Shown one piece after another: positions 11,435 to 24,232 of a stretch of 64,000 nucleotides of DNA. The stretch spans positions 37,823,341 through 37,887,340 of the forward strand of contig NC_081844.1 in assembly GCF_963259705.1 (NCBI RefSeq), read 5' to 3'. The stretch comes from Myotis daubentonii. Taxonomy: Eukaryota; Chordata; Mammalia; Chiroptera; Vespertilionidae. A model generated the notes under the pieces. That model did not search any database and was not told the origin of the DNA. It saw nothing but the letters and a program-made list of their open reading frames with translations. Both the position numbers and the translations under genes were made by a program. The first letter of the stretch is position 1, and every line of letters begins with the position of its first letter.

Positions 11435-11590
11435 TGGAGCCAGAGCCAGGACATGCAGGTCTATGTCTTGGTTTAGCCACACCCTTGCATCTGACCTTGG
11501 GCAAGTCAACATCTGTGACCCTCGGGCTCATCGTTTCTGAATCTCAGCCTTCCTATCTGTAAAATGGGACTAGCAAATACCTCCAAGCCA
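11435..11590 (+). repeat. MIR copy
   Basis: Sense MIR: TGACCTTGGGCAAGTCAACA and CTATCTGTAAAATGGGACTA in the right order. Core region well kept. Confidence 0.75.
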
Positions 11591-13658
11591 CTCACAGAAA
11601 ATGGTATGTATCAGGCCTCTGGGGCCACAAATTGCTCCCTAGATGGAAGGCATTAAAGTGGCCGCCATCTTCACATTTCTCACCTCCATCCCCCTCGAAA
11701 GATGCTCGGTGAGTTTGATCTGTCATTCGGCCATCTCACTCAGCAGAAATGACTGGCCTCAGAGGGCTGGGCTTGGACAGCCCCGTCATCTGCTTGCCAA
11801 GCACAGGCAGGAGAGGGTTAACCAGAGGAGGAGCAACTCAAGCTGCCACCACAGAGGGGCCAGTGGAGTCCAGGGCTACAGCCTCCTGCCACAGCAGGCC
11901 CTGGAATGATGAAAACTTGTCAGGTTTCCTTTTGTTCTCTCTAACAACCATAAACACCTTTGAGGGGCTCTGTCTGCAGGGATCCAACACTTTGCGTGAA
12001 GCTAAAAGAAAAATATCTGCCCACACCCAGGGATTCTCGCTACAAAGACAACCCCTTAGGAGGAAGCTGGAATGCTTTGTTTTCATTTGGCATTACACGG
12101 GCCAAGCAGAAGATTTCTCCCTTTTCTTTGCCTTACAGGTTGGCAAGGGGGACACTGCAGCAGGATTAAAGAGAGGAGACAGAGAGAGCTTCCCCCCTCC
12201 TCCTCCTCCCCCACTCCCCCGGTCCCTGGCTGCTAGCTCTGAAATCACACACACACTCAGATGCGATATTGTGATATTTTCTGGATTCAGCCAGAGGGCT
12301 CAGTCCCACAGCTTCAGGGCCATGCTCTCTCTAGGTCCCATTTCCTGGAACATTGCCCCCACCCCAGCCCAGGCCGAAGGTGGGAAGCTGAAGTCTGGGA
12401 CCTTCTGGCCAGGTGAGCAGTCTGGAAATATCAGAGTAGCACAATGGCCACATAACCAGGTTCTGAGTCTGTCTCCCATGAACAGCGGAGCTGGATGGAT
12501 GTCGGCCTGGAGGAGCCAGGTGGCCCAAAGCCACCTAGGGCAGAGGCCGCAGCCCTGTCTGAATACTCAGGTCTTTCTACCTGGAGGGGCAATGCCAATA
12601 GCTACACCTTGATGAGCAACACCTTCCTTGTATCTCCCACCACAGGAGCCTGAAAAAAACATACACCCATTCTACTTGAAAGTCCCTGGAGGCAGTCAAG
12701 AGTGACTGTCATTTCCTTTGGTGGAAAGTGAGAGGGAAAGGAGACCCCTGAGGGAGCAGTTGGGAGCCTTTAAAGACCTGGAAACAAGTCAAGATCCAGG
12801 CAGTCACTATGTGTCTTTGAGCTGGACTTGCAGGAGGCAGAGGCCAGACAAGCTGATCTTTCCAGACCAACATGGCCTGCCTCTAAAAGGGTCAACACTG
12901 ACAACCAACGCCTTGCTGGTTCCGGTAACTGCTGCTGGGACCGCCTCATGAAGGTCAGAGAACCACTGGACGCAAACCCACAACTGAGCCAAAACACCGG
13001 TCATATTGAGTGTTTGGCTTTCTGTAGGGAAAACAGCCACACGTGACGGAATTATAGATTTCTAGTCTGTTCTCTCGGCCACTTCAGGGCGAAAAACAAA
13101 TCTGCACCTGAGCCGGACAAGTCAGCAGAGAGGGCTTGCTCAGGTGGAGAGAACACTTGATTCTGGGCTTAAAAGTGATTTGAAACTACTTTCACTGAGT
13201 TAAAAAAAGAACTGGTAATTTTAAGTAATACCTTGAATGAGTTAACAGATGATAAATTAGAAAAAACAATGACATGGAGTTTAATGTTTTGACTGAGATT
13301 TAAAAACAGAAGAATGGGTTTATTATTCAAATGTTGAAATCTTGTTTTTAAATCAATCAGGATTTTACGAGTTGCCTTGTTACTGTTTAATCTCTGAAAA
13401 GGGCAGAATTGCATGCATTTGAGTTGGCCTGCCTGCCCTTTGGTGTTTGGGTTGCTTTTGACCTTAGACATTCCCTCTTCTGAAAGAACTGGGTTCTTGG
13501 ACCCTCAGTGCAGGATGCTGTGACTAGTTCCCAGAAGCCCATTCACTGGCCGAGCCCCACGCCAAAAGGGACAGGGTGCAGGGTACAGGCTTGGGGATTC
13601 CTGGGCTTCCCTCTGAGGTACCTTCTTAGTCCCCTAGCCCCAGTCTTGCCTGCCTATC

Positions 13659-13828
13659 AGTCCTGATTCTCAAACTGTGGTCTGTGGACCAGCAGGGTAG
13701 CATCACCTTCGAGCTTGGTGGCAATTCAGAATCATGGATCTCATCTCAGATCTTTAGGATCAGAATCTTCATTTGAACAAGAGACCCTAGTGACCTGTAC
13801 GCACATTAGCGTCTGAGTCGCTGCTCTA
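13659..13828. mobile_element. MER5-type hAT-Charlie MITE fragment
   Basis: It begins CAGTCCTGATTCTCAAACTG, has GTGGTCTGTGGACCAGCAG and CATCACCTTC near one end and CGCACATTAGCGTCTGAGTC near the other, matching the layout of MER5-family elements. Diverged. Confidence 0.6.
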
Positions 13829-13947
13829 AGCGATTCTCTACCCTGCAGCCAGGGTGGCATGTCTGAGCGCCCTCTGCAGGAGGGCTATCTCTCCAGCTTC
13901 ATCTCCTGGCTCTCTCTCTCTCTCCCCAAAGTGCTCTACTCCCAGTG

Positions 13948-14100
13948 GGGAAGGCTGAGTTCAAGCTCTGGCTCTGCCACCTACTAATCATATGATTCTA
14001 GGCAGGTCGTCTGACTTCTATGAGCCTTGGTTTACGCATCTGTAAAAGGGGCACAATCACTGTAATCACACAGGCCTGTTGTAAGAATCACAGAGGTAAT
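13948..14100 (+). repeat. MIR copy
   Basis: Sense MIR: GAGTTCAAGCTCTGGCTCTG, CCACCTACTAATCATATGAT, GCATCTGTAAAAGGGGCAC and GTTGTAAGAATCACAGAGG. Confidence 0.8.
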
Positions 14101-14585
14101 GGAGTGAGGGCTGGGACTCCCTCCAATCTTGTTTCTCCTTTTGCCCCCACACCCATGCATTCTTAGATAACCTGTTTATGTTAATGTAGCACGAGCAAGC
14201 AAGCATCACTAATTGGCACGAGGCTGCTTTTGTTTGAGGGTGTTTATAAGCTGCCACTGACCAGCCAGTTGCTGGCTGCTTTGCTCATAATAAAGCATGT
14301 CCCACCTACCTACTGTCACTCATCTGTTCTTCCAATTTCCTGCACCCAGAGGGGTCAATTCCCTGGCTGAGGAACTTGCACCCAACACAGCCTTTGACAG
14401 CCAAGACAGTCCTAACAATGTTCCTCCCTCCACCTATGGAGGATTATTCTATCCATTACCAACGGCTGTCCTCGACCTGGCTCACCTTCCTCCTCTCAGC
14501 TAGCATACGCTGGCCAGACAACTTGTTCTGCTTGGCTTGCAATGGCTTGGCAACAAATATGAGCATGGCCCGTGGGCCTGTGGCA

Positions 14586-15010
14586 ATGGTTCACCCCCTA
14601 GGTCAGTGATGGCGAACCTATGACACGCGTGTCAGAGGTGACACGCAAACTCATTTTTTTGGATGATTTTTCTTTGTTAACTGGCATTTAAATATATAAA
14701 ATGAATATCAAAAATATAAGTCTTTGTTTTACTATGGTTGCAAAGATCAAAAAATTTCTATATGTGACACGGCACCAGAGTTAAGTTAGGGTTTTTCAAA
14801 ATGCTGACACGCCGAGCTCAAAAGGTTCGCCATCACTGCCCTAGGTTGTGCTTGTGAAGTACCTGGGAGCTTTAAGAACCACTGATTCCTGGGTCCTCAA
14901 CTCCCCCTCCCCGCAAGGTGTTCATTTGATTGGTCTGGGATGTGATCTAGGATTTGGGAGGTTTCCAGGTTTCCGTGGGGATTCTAATATGCAGCCTGGG
15001 TTGGGAGGCA
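14586..15010. mobile_element. MER5-like MITE split by a younger hAT
   Basis: Sequences on either side of the hAT at 14604-14838 (AATGGTTCACCCCCTAGG, then GTACCTGGGAGCTTTAAGAA and GATTCTAATATGCAGCCTGG) read as one diverged MER5-type element. The assignment is by layout and is tentative. Confidence 0.45.
14604..14838. mobile_element. Non-autonomous hAT (vespertilionid type), intact ends
   Basis: A 235-bp element with inverted ends CAGTGATGGCGAACC and GGTTCGCCATCACTG, subterminal GACACGCGTGTCAGAGG and an A/T-rich centre. A perfect 8-bp duplication CCCTAGGT flanks it (14596-14603 and 14839-14846), which shows a hAT insertion that has hardly decayed. It is too short to encode a transposase. Elements with these ends are abundant in Myotis-type bats. 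Confidence 0.92.
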
Positions 15011-15418
15011 CCTCTCTCTGATGCTACAGGACGAGGACAAGCTCTAGAGAACTCCCCACTGGTTTACACACAGGGAATTCCGTCTCTGCTCTCCACCCCA
15101 ATGGGAGCCAATGGGGAATGCTCACTTAGAAAGTAAAAGCCTCTGCTCCCCAAAAGCAATAGAACCTCAATGAACCCTAACCCAACAAATTGAGTCCTTG
15201 ATTAATGGAAATATTTTTTTGTTCCTCTTTATGAAAACAAATGAAAGCAGTTCCGCCTCAGGAATTGAAAGGGCAACTTCCAGGGTCTGCCCTGGCCACC
15301 GTGGGTCCATCTCCCCTCCCCTCCTGCACCCCCTTGAGCACCCAGGGACACAAAGAACCCACAGATGCCCCATCTTTTATGCAAATCAACTTACACCCCA
15401 GTTACCAAAGACATAGAG

Positions 15419-15595
15419 CAGTGGTTCTCAACCTTCTGGCCCTTTAAATACAGTTCCTCATGTTGTGACCCAACCATAAAATTATTTTCGTTGCTACTTC
15501 ATAACTGTCATGTTGCTACTGTTATGAATCATAATGTAAATATCTGATATGCAGGATGGTCTTAGGCGACCCCTGTGAAAGGTTGAGAACCGCTG
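15419..15595. mobile_element. SPIN-type hAT, short form with perfect target duplication
   Basis: Ends CAGTGGTTCTCAACC and GGTTGAGAACCGCTG enclose 177 bp of SPIN sequence. An exact 8-bp duplication ACATAGAG lies on both sides (15411-15418, 15596-15603). Compared with the 10813 copy it also lacks the GGGTCG..CGCGACCCACA segment next to the right end, so two different internal deletions are represented in this intron. Confidence 0.93.
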
Positions 15596-15897
15596 ACATA
15601 GAGGAATGGCGCGTTTTAAGAAGCAGTCTCAATATCGAAGATTAAAACCAAAAAAAAGAACACCCCCGGCCCCAGCCACGGTTATTTCAACTCATGGGGG
15701 ATTCCAGGCCCCAGTGGGGATGTGTTTTTTGGGGTTGTGCAGGGCAACCAAACAGGCTCTGCCTACAAAGACTAACATCAGGAGTGGCACTGGGGAAGGT
15801 GGGGGACACCTTCATGGGCTCAGGTTCTCGTGGGCAACACTTGCTTCATAAGTACCTGTGATCAGGGGCTTATTGATGCAGGGATGTCATGTAACTA

Positions 15898-16698
<801 letters not shown>

Positions 16699-17059
16699 TT
16701 AGCAGGAATCTTTGGGGCAGCTTTGCCAAGAAGATCTATCAGTCCCGGAGATGCAGGCGGGATCAGAGATGGGCGGGGAAGCAGCTCCCTCCTTGTGGGG
16801 AAGGGCAGGTGGCGAGAAGCTGCTGGCCAGTCCAGGGAGGCCCTGAGGAAGGATGCGAACAATGTCAGTAACGGCTGTGAGCGGGACCTGCGCGCTCCTG
16901 GGCAGGGGACACTGACAGGTTCAGTGACAAGGCTGCTAATTGCGACTTCAGGACTAGACATGAGGCGATTTTAATACCTTAACGTGGTGCAGGGGAGTTC
17001 ATAATAAATCAATACTTTGTACAGGGTTTCACGATTTATGAAGTGACGGCGCCTCTGTT

Positions 17060-17180
17060 ACCTCATCGTCCTCACTGCAAGTCTGTGATTCTTTGCTTTT
17101 GTCCCCATTTTGCATGTGAGACACCTGAGTCTCTCAGGGGTTAAATGACTCACCGAAGAGCTCCCAGCAATTAGCCAGGA
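17060..17180 (-). repeat. MIR fragment, weak
   Basis: Antisense MIR-like order: CCATTTTGCATGTGAGACAC, CTCAGGGGTTAAATGACTCA. Too diverged for certainty. Confidence 0.45.
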
Positions 17181-18424
17181 CAGGGGCAGGTGGTTGGATT
17201 CTGAGGGCTCAGGTCTCCGTGAGGGCAGCTGCCTGAGGGTCCCCAAGCAGCGCAGGTGTGCCTTGGGGCCAGGAACCACTGACCCCGCCCACCCCACCCA
17301 CCACAGCACCTGTCCTCAGGCACCAGCTCCTCACGGCCAGTCCTACGGCCACTCTCAGCGGCTTCCTCCCAAAGCAACACCTACTTCACTCTTCAGAGGA
17401 GGAAGCAAACAGACCTGCAGCCCAGGAGGAACCGATGAATTCAGGTGACTCACCATTCTGGGAAGATGGTTAGCACGGTCCTGCCCACACAGCAGTGCCT
17501 CCGGGGCAAGGGCTTCGGCTCCCTCATCTGATTTGGCCTCCCCACCTCTGGGGAGAAGGTTGAGCCAAGGTGCTTGCCCCATAATATCAGGGCACAGGGT
17601 AGAGAAGTGACCTGGAGTTAGACCTTGCCGCGCCCCCCTCCATGTCCCTGCACCCACAGGGTATATCAGAGCAGGACCCTTTGACTCAGACTATGGAGGG
17701 AACTTCTTGGCTGTCGGGGTGTTTAAAAAATCTGTGCTGGGGCAAGCTGCGAAAAAGAATGAAGGGATATGGAACAACGTCCAAGACACAGCTTCCCTGG
17801 AAAACACAGGGCATTTGCAGCCTGGAGAGGGTGCCACCTTGGTGTGGAAGAGTGGGGGGGAGGAAGAGACTTTTATTGACTTGTAGGTGCCTTTTAAAAG
17901 GTCTCTGCAAGGAAAATAAAACTGGAACTGAGAGTGTGCTTGCTTGTGGTGAGGGGACTGGGTGCTGGGTGACGGTGGGCAGGCACAGGACGAGGCAGAA
18001 TTGGAGGGGAGCAAAATCAAAACACAGGCGGGGCCACTCAGGGAGGCGGTGCGGCTTCTCTCCCACAGGGGCATGAGGTGCTCAAGAAGAGCAGAGCTTG
18101 CTGTCTGTTCCAGGTGTTTCTACAATGCCCGCCTGTGCTGTAATCTGCCCAGAGGAAGACTGGCTGCCCTTTTCCCATGCTCTGCTGCCCCTGCTTTGGG
18201 GCACCCCTGAGGAACAAAGAGGACTATTCCACCCTAATTGATGGCAGGGAAACCTGGATGCACCTCCAACCACACAGGTGGGGATCCCCTAAGGAATTTC
18301 CAAAAATGGTGCATTGCCAGGCCTCATTCCTGGGGGCGGTAACTCAGTTAATGTGGAGTGGAACTCCGTGTATATTAAAGCTCCCCAAGGGGTCTGAGTG
18401 AGGCCGGGGTTCCTAGATAGAAAC

Positions 18425-18550
18425 ACCAGATGTGGAATCAGACTGCCTTAGCTGAGGGTGCTGTCAGGCTAGCTGAGCCTCCGTTTCCTTGCCTGTAAAA
18501 TGGGGCCATAATATCAACCTCCTGGGTTTGGGGCATTGGCAGAACTAAGG
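18425..18550 (+). repeat. MIR fragment
   Basis: Sense MIR: GTGGAATCAGACTGCCTTAG, then CTCCGTTTCCTTGCCTGTAA and AATGGGGCCATAATATCAAC. Confidence 0.7.
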
Positions 18551-19689
18551 TTGGTCCATGTATTCTGTAGGCTTAGGTGGGGTGTTCTCATGGGTGTCTT
18601 TCTGTGCAGTCACGTGGTCACACAGGCATCTTTAGAATCTCTTCTAAAGACCTATTAGTCGCTTTCTGGGGCCACTCCCAGGCGCTGTCTACCTCTTTGC
18701 TGAGATGCCAGATCTGTTTTGAGTGTGCCTTGGGGCGGCTTCACCCCAGAAAGGCTTCTTCCCACTGACACAGGAGCTCTGATTATTCCCAGCAATGCTT
18801 TTTGGAGAGGATCTAGTTGCAGGCAACCATGAGCAGGTGAAACTAATGGGAAGTCTCACCTCCCCTCCGTCTCCCCCAGCTACGCACCCACGGAAGACGG
18901 CAGGACATCTACAGCGGAGGGAGAACCTGTTAGGGAAGGGTCTCCGTTTGGGGCGGGTGACAGTTATGGCTGGATGACTTTATGAAGCTGCCTCCTTGGG
19001 AAGGGGGAGGTTATGTTAATTATCAGTTTCTAAATCAATTCAGAGAAGGCCTGTGAAGACAACGTCAGGGCAACTTGGGGGCATTAACAGGAGCACCAGC
19101 GCCCTGTGAGTCAGCTAATGATGATCCTTCAACCCGCTGAGCCTTAGGGAGTGTGTAAAAGCACCCCTGTGCACACCCCTGCTCCTCCCAGTAGCCCCGA
19201 GCAGTGGGAGGGATCACCCCATTCCACAGCGGGGAGGTGGCAGGAATGGGACTTAGGCACAGTTTTCAGACTCTAATCAGCCTCTTTCTACTCCAGAGAG
19301 TGTGGGCCTTCGGGTCAGACTCCGGGGCACCCAACTCTGATCGTGGGCATATTGTGTTTATGGCCACCCTGCTTCTGCGTCCGCTTCTGAGAAGTGGGGG
19401 TCACCAGGATCGGCTATGGAATTTGCCCGAGTTGGTGCAAAATGAGAATGCAGGGCTCCTTTTAAAAAGAACGAAGACTTTTAAGATGGCACCGCAGAGC
19501 GTTAACCCAGGCGCAGGGCCCTGCGGGACTGCCTAGGTCCCTCCTTATGAAGCAGGCCCTGGGGTAATACTGTGGGCTTCATAGGTCATTGTGAGGATTA
19601 AGGTAGCAAATAGTGAGCCCTTAACCTGGTGAGTGGTATACTTCAAAAAAGTATACCTCTAAAGTCACACTTTAAAAAGTATTATTCTT

Positions 19690-19743
19690 AACCTTTACAA
19701 TTTTATTAACCAATGCCACCCCAATAAATTTAATTTAAAAAAA
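19690..19743 (+). mobile_element. L1 3'-end fragment with A tail
   Basis: The sequence ATTAACCAATGCCACCCCAA followed by TAAATTTAATTTAAAAAAA resembles the terminal segment of bat L1 elements. Only the last 50 bp or so are present, as in a strongly 5'-truncated insertion. Confidence 0.6.
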
Positions 19744-20157
19744 TATTATCCTTAAGATGATAAGACCTATCCATGCCACATCAGTCATAGCCCCAGATGG
19801 CCCCTTCGGGCGGCCCTGAGCAGTCATCCTGGTGGCCCCTGACCTGAGCCCATCTCCGCACCCTTCCGTCCTTCCTGGAAAGCCAACTGAGATGAAGTCG
19901 GTGGGCCCCACCTCCCCGCTCCCACCCGATTTTCAGGTCTCGATTGCATTTTCATCACGCCAGATGAAGTCAGCCATAGCGAGGAGGAAAAAGAGCCCAG
20001 TTTACAAAATCACCACAATATACCTGCTCCCTTCCCTTCCTGCTCACATTTTACTAGTAAATACCCCAGCTCATGGCCTGGGGCCCCAGGTGACCCCGTT
20101 TTGATTGTGTTAGCCATGAGGTGAGAGCAAGGACTGGGGTGGGATGCAAGCCCCTGG

Positions 20158-20320
20158 AATCAGCCCTCTCCTCTTGGCCTCAGTTTCCTAATCTGTGCAC
20201 TGGCACCCCCCTCCCCATCTGCCTCTCAAGGATGCTGTGAGAATCAGCTGGACTCACCTGTGAAAGCTCTGCAACCTGTAAGAGCGGTACCCACCTGAGG
20301 ATTATTACTATCATCACGGC
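20158..20320 (+). repeat. MIR copy
   Basis: Sense MIR core: CTCTTGGCCTCAGTTTCCTA, ATCTGTGCACTGGCACC, then GGATGCTGTGAGAATCAGCT and AAAGCTCTGCAACCTGTAAG. Confidence 0.65.
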
Positions 20321-21289
20321 ACGTGTGGTGGACCAGGGACTCAGCCCTTTAGGAGGTGTGGTCATGTGCAGCCTGCAGGGACCAAGTCCTCGACTGCCTC
20401 CTATCGCCCGCAGCATTCCCCGGGATTTGCTGAAACCAAATCTGTCCCCCTGGTCACTGAACCAGGGAACACTGCCTCTCCGGATGTCCCAGGGCCACAG
20501 GGTCCAGTGGGGTTTCTCCCTCCCTCCCTTCCAGAATGTCACCCATGCAGGCCAGGCCAGGCATGACTGAGTTGGACCCAGTCTGAGCTGCAGGAGAGGT
20601 GCCAGCCAGGTGCAGGGGGCAGAGGAGCGCTGGCCAGCTTCCGGGGCCGAAGGGCAGTGGGGGCTTCCACTTATCTGGACAAACCAGGAACTTCCAGGGT
20701 GTGGGCTCTGGAGGAGGGACCCTCTAATGCCTGGACAGTCAGGCTTTCTTTACACCTAACCTAAGTCCTTCCTACACACTTTCTCTCACTCTGGGCTTTG
20801 CAAAGGCGAGAGCCTGAGAAGGAAAGCCAGGCCTGGGACCTGGGGCAGCCAGAAAAACAAGGTCAGACCATAGTCCCCCCAGGCCCAGGTGAGGCCCACC
20901 AGGCAGTCCACCCACCCCCCTGCAAGGGACCAGCCCCGGGGCATGTGGGCCTTTTTGCAGTGGGGACATGCCTTTCTGCACGCAGCGGCTGCTGTTCAAG
21001 CAGGCTGCCTGGCTCGCTCCAGACCACGGTGGCTGTGGGAGGGAAGGGCTGTGCCAGCCATGAGCTAATTCCTCTGGCTGCCGGAGGAGCCATGTGGGTG
21101 CAGCTCAGTCACTCAGCCAACACCTCGCCTCATGATGACCTAATCTGTTCACTTGGACAACTTTCAAACCCACTTCCTAGATGGGCTCCGAGGGCAGGGG
21201 ATGGTACAGGGGGCTGCTGGCCCATTTTCTGTCTCTGTCTGTCTGTCTCTCTCAGACCTGTTGCCCTACATTCTTCTGAGAAACTAGAA

Positions 21290-21545
21290 AGCTGCCCGCT
21301 CTCTGTTTGGACCTACGGGCCTGTGCCTGCTCCTTCCGGTCTTAGGTTCTTCGCTAGAACCGTTCCATTTCTTCTCCATAAAGGCCCACCTGTCCAGCAC
21401 TCCCGTCCCACAGAATTCCACACTCTCTCAGGCCTGCGACTTTGTACCAGCTGTTCCCTCAGCCTGCAATGCCCTTCCCTTCCCTCTACGCCTCAGTTCT
21501 CAGGAATTTTCTCCTTCAGGACGTTTTCCTTAACTTGCCCGAGCA
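21290..21545 (+). repeat. L2 3' region
   Basis: Sense L2-like stretch: ACCAGCTGTTCCCTCAGCCT, GCAATGCCCTTCCCTTCCC, then CTCCTTCAGGACGTTTTCCT. It covers the end of the 260-codon open frame at 20798-21580, which argues against that frame being a gene. Confidence 0.75.
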
Positions 21546-21588
21546 GTGGGTGCAACAAGAGCACTTCAGAGAAACAATGATGTCATCA

Positions 21589-21850
21589 CAACAATATTAG
21601 CTAACGCTTACTCAGAGCACACCACGCCAGGAATTGTTCTAAGAGCTTTACATGCACTAACACATTGAGTCCCCACAACAACCTCTGGGGCAAGTATCAT
21701 CATTGTCTCCATTGCACAGACGAGGAGACCGAGGCACGGAGCGAATAGCTTGTCCATGGTCACAGAACTAAGTGGTGAAGCTGGGATTTGAACCCCTGCA
21801 GCCGGCTCCACCTTGGGTTGTAACCACTAGACTTACTGGCCCTTTCAAGC
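21589..21850 (-). repeat. MIR, nearly full length
   Basis: Antisense MIR with all landmarks: AATATTAGCTAACGCTTACT, GGAATTGTTCTAAGAGCTTT, ATTGCACAGACGAGGAGACC, GCTGGGATTTGAACCCCTGC and TGTAACCACTAG. It is the most complete MIR in the window. Confidence 0.92.
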
Positions 21851-21877
21851 CACAGCACTTCTACCAGGGACCTTCTT

Positions 21878-22080
21878 TTTTTCGTTTTATGTCTTTATTG
21901 ATTTTAGAGAGGAAGGGAAAGGGAATAGAGAGAGAGAAACATCAATTTGTTGCCTCCTGTACACACCCCAACCTGGGACTAAGCCTGCACCCTGGGCATG
22001 TGCCCTTGACCAGGAATTGAACCAGTGACCTTTCAGTGCACGGGATGACACTCAAACCAACTGAGCCACACCATCCAGGC
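21878..22080 (-). mobile_element. Ves SINE
   Basis: Minus-strand Ves of an older type: TTTATTGATTTTAGAGAGGA, GAGAGAGAAACATCAATTTG, TTGCCTCCTGTACACACCCC, GGAATTGAACCAGTGACC and AACTGAGCCACACC. GGGACCTTCTT before it and AGGACCTTCTT after it are the target duplication. Confidence 0.92.
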
Positions 22081-23309
22081 CAGGACCTTCTTGATGGTGT
22101 TGTCCACCAGACCGAGCTTCATGAAGGTGAGAACCAGGCTTTGTATCCTGGAACCTCCAGCACTTAGCGCCATGCTGCTCTCTTTAAATGTTCATGGGCT
22201 AAATAAGCAAATGGAACAGATTTCCCCTCTCCTATCCCCCACCCCTAACACACACTCTCACTCACTGTGACCTATACTTGCTCAGGTCTGAGCCGGTCTG
22301 GACAGGCTCAGGGAAGCAGAGTGGACCTGGACTTCCTGCGATGGCACCTTTACCGCCTGCCCTTATCAGACCTGCCCTGACCTCAGAGTCCTGGACACAG
22401 GCTGTCAGACCCTAAGAAGACAGAAGCGACCTCACCCTGCATCAAGGGCCAGGACTAGGTGCTGGCACACAGACAGGGCCATTCAGTATCCCACATACAG
22501 CTCTAGGCCCTCCTCCCCATCCAGCATCATCAGGCAATTTCCACTCAACATCCCTTCCCTCCTTCTTGAAGGAGCATTTTTTTTTTTTCCTATGGGGAAC
22601 CCCTGCATGTGCTTGCTGGGGACTGCCGGTCCCTCTCTGGCCTCAGGGCGGTCACATGACTCGAGCTGAGCCAATCAGAGCCCTCCTGGGGTTTTGCATC
22701 AGAACCACCCTGGAGCTGCATGTCCCCTGCTGGCTGGGGCTGTTGGCTCACCATCTCGCTTACCACAGGCAGAGGGGCTGCCTGACGAACCAAGCCAAGC
22801 ATGTGAGATAGCCAGAGGCCCTCGGCCCTGTTGGAAGGCACCACCTGACCTTGATCATATAGCTTACATACTCTCTTTGCTTAAGCTTCTTTGACTGGGT
22901 TTCTGACCTTTGCAGCCAACATAAGCATGTGTTGGACAAAGAATATAGAATAACATGGCCAATATTTGTTGATATTTGTCTTTTGTTTGTTTGCCGTTTA
23001 CTGTTGGTAGGGAGCTCCCCGTTTTGTGCGGGAGAGCAAACAGGCCGGGCACCTGCCCTCTGAAACCAGAGGATCACGTGCTCCCTCCTCCCTGGCCACC
23101 AGGTGCCGTGGCAACCAGGTGTAAACATGTGATTTGAACTTGGCCAATCAGATACCCAGGCCCAGGCCTCTGAATCTGGTGTGTGAGGGCAGAATGGAGG
23201 GTCAGGTGGGGTTCATTTGTGGCCACATCCAGCCTCGGAGGCAGATGTGACCTGTGGGGAAGGTAGAATTAGCTAAGCCATCCCTGAAAAAGGACTGTTG
23301 CGGGGTCTG

Positions 23310-24232
23310 TTATTGTGATATAATAAGAAATATATTTGGTCTCTATCCCCAGCTCCTGAAACAGAGCTCCTAAAACCCTTTTTAAATATATACTTATATT
23401 TACATTTTATATTTATATTTTATTTCAGAAAGAAAGGGAGAGGGAGAGAGAGAGAGATAGAAACATCAATGATGAGAAATCATTGATTGGCTGCCTCCTG
23501 CACACCTGCTTCTGGGCATTGAGCCTGCAACTTGGGCATGTGCCCTAACCCAGAATCCAACCGTGACCTCCTGGTTCATAGGTTGACACTTAACCACTGA
23601 GCCACCACTGCTGGGCTCCTAAAAACCCTTTTAATCTTCTAGGTGACGAGAGTGATAGGAAAACCTCTGTTATAATGTCTGCTTTTTGTCCCCAGCTCCT
23701 GGGACAGCTGCATGCTGATACAAATGAAAGGAACATCTTTTGTTACTCATAGCAAGGCTCTCTCGACCCCACTGGAGCTCATGTCAATGAGCTGACACTT
23801 GGGTAGCCCCTCAGGATAGCGCCGGTGGCCAGGGGAAATAACCAGGTGATAGATCATGCCTATCTAATGAGGCCTCCAAAAAAAGCCTAACTGAAGGGGT
23901 TCAGAGAGCTTCCAGGTTGGGGAAGACAGGGGGTGCTGGGAGGGCAACATGCCTGGGAGGGCCTGGGAGCTCTGCACCCCTCCCTCACACCTGATTGATA
24001 GCCAGTCATTTAGAAATACAGGTGACAACCTGGGACTTGCGATTGATGTGTGATGTGGGGGACAGTCTAGTGGACTGAGCCCCTAACTGGCGGAATCTGA
24101 TGCCAGCTTTAGGTATTCAGTGTCAAATTGAGTTAAAGTGCAGGCGACCCAGTTGGTGGCTGCAGAGAACCGGGAATCGGCTGGTGTGGAAACTCACACG
24201 CCTGGTGTCAAAAGGGGTGTGGGGCGCTGTGT
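23310..24232. mobile_element. Decayed LTR-like retroelement block, split by a Ves SINE
   Basis: Flanking pieces such as GTGATATAATAAGAAATATA, CAATGAGCTGACACTTGGGT, GAAATAACCAGGTGATAGAT, AATACAGGTGACAACCTGGG and ACTTGCGATTGATG read like an old, widespread mammalian retroviral LTR or related retroelement. No open reading frame of retroviral type is present. The family cannot be named from memory with confidence. Confidence 0.45.
23383..23614 (-). mobile_element. Ves SINE with long target duplication
   Basis: Minus-strand Ves: A/T-rich tail, GAGAGAGATAGAAACATCAA, ATCATTGATTGGCTGCCTCC, CATTGAGCCTGCAACTTGGG, and ACCACTGAGCCACC. The target GCTCCTAAAACCCTTTT (23366-23382) recurs at 23615 with one extra A. 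It splits the LTR-like block around it. Confidence 0.93.

Noticed and set aside
19637..19657. Short palindrome GTATACTT...AAGTATAC
   Set aside because: Seven to eight base arms are common by chance and no further structure surrounds it.
20798..21580. 260-codon open frame on the plus strand
   Set aside because: Its 3' third lies in an L2 fragment, the composition is low-complexity Pro/Ser/Gly, and no domain is recognisable.
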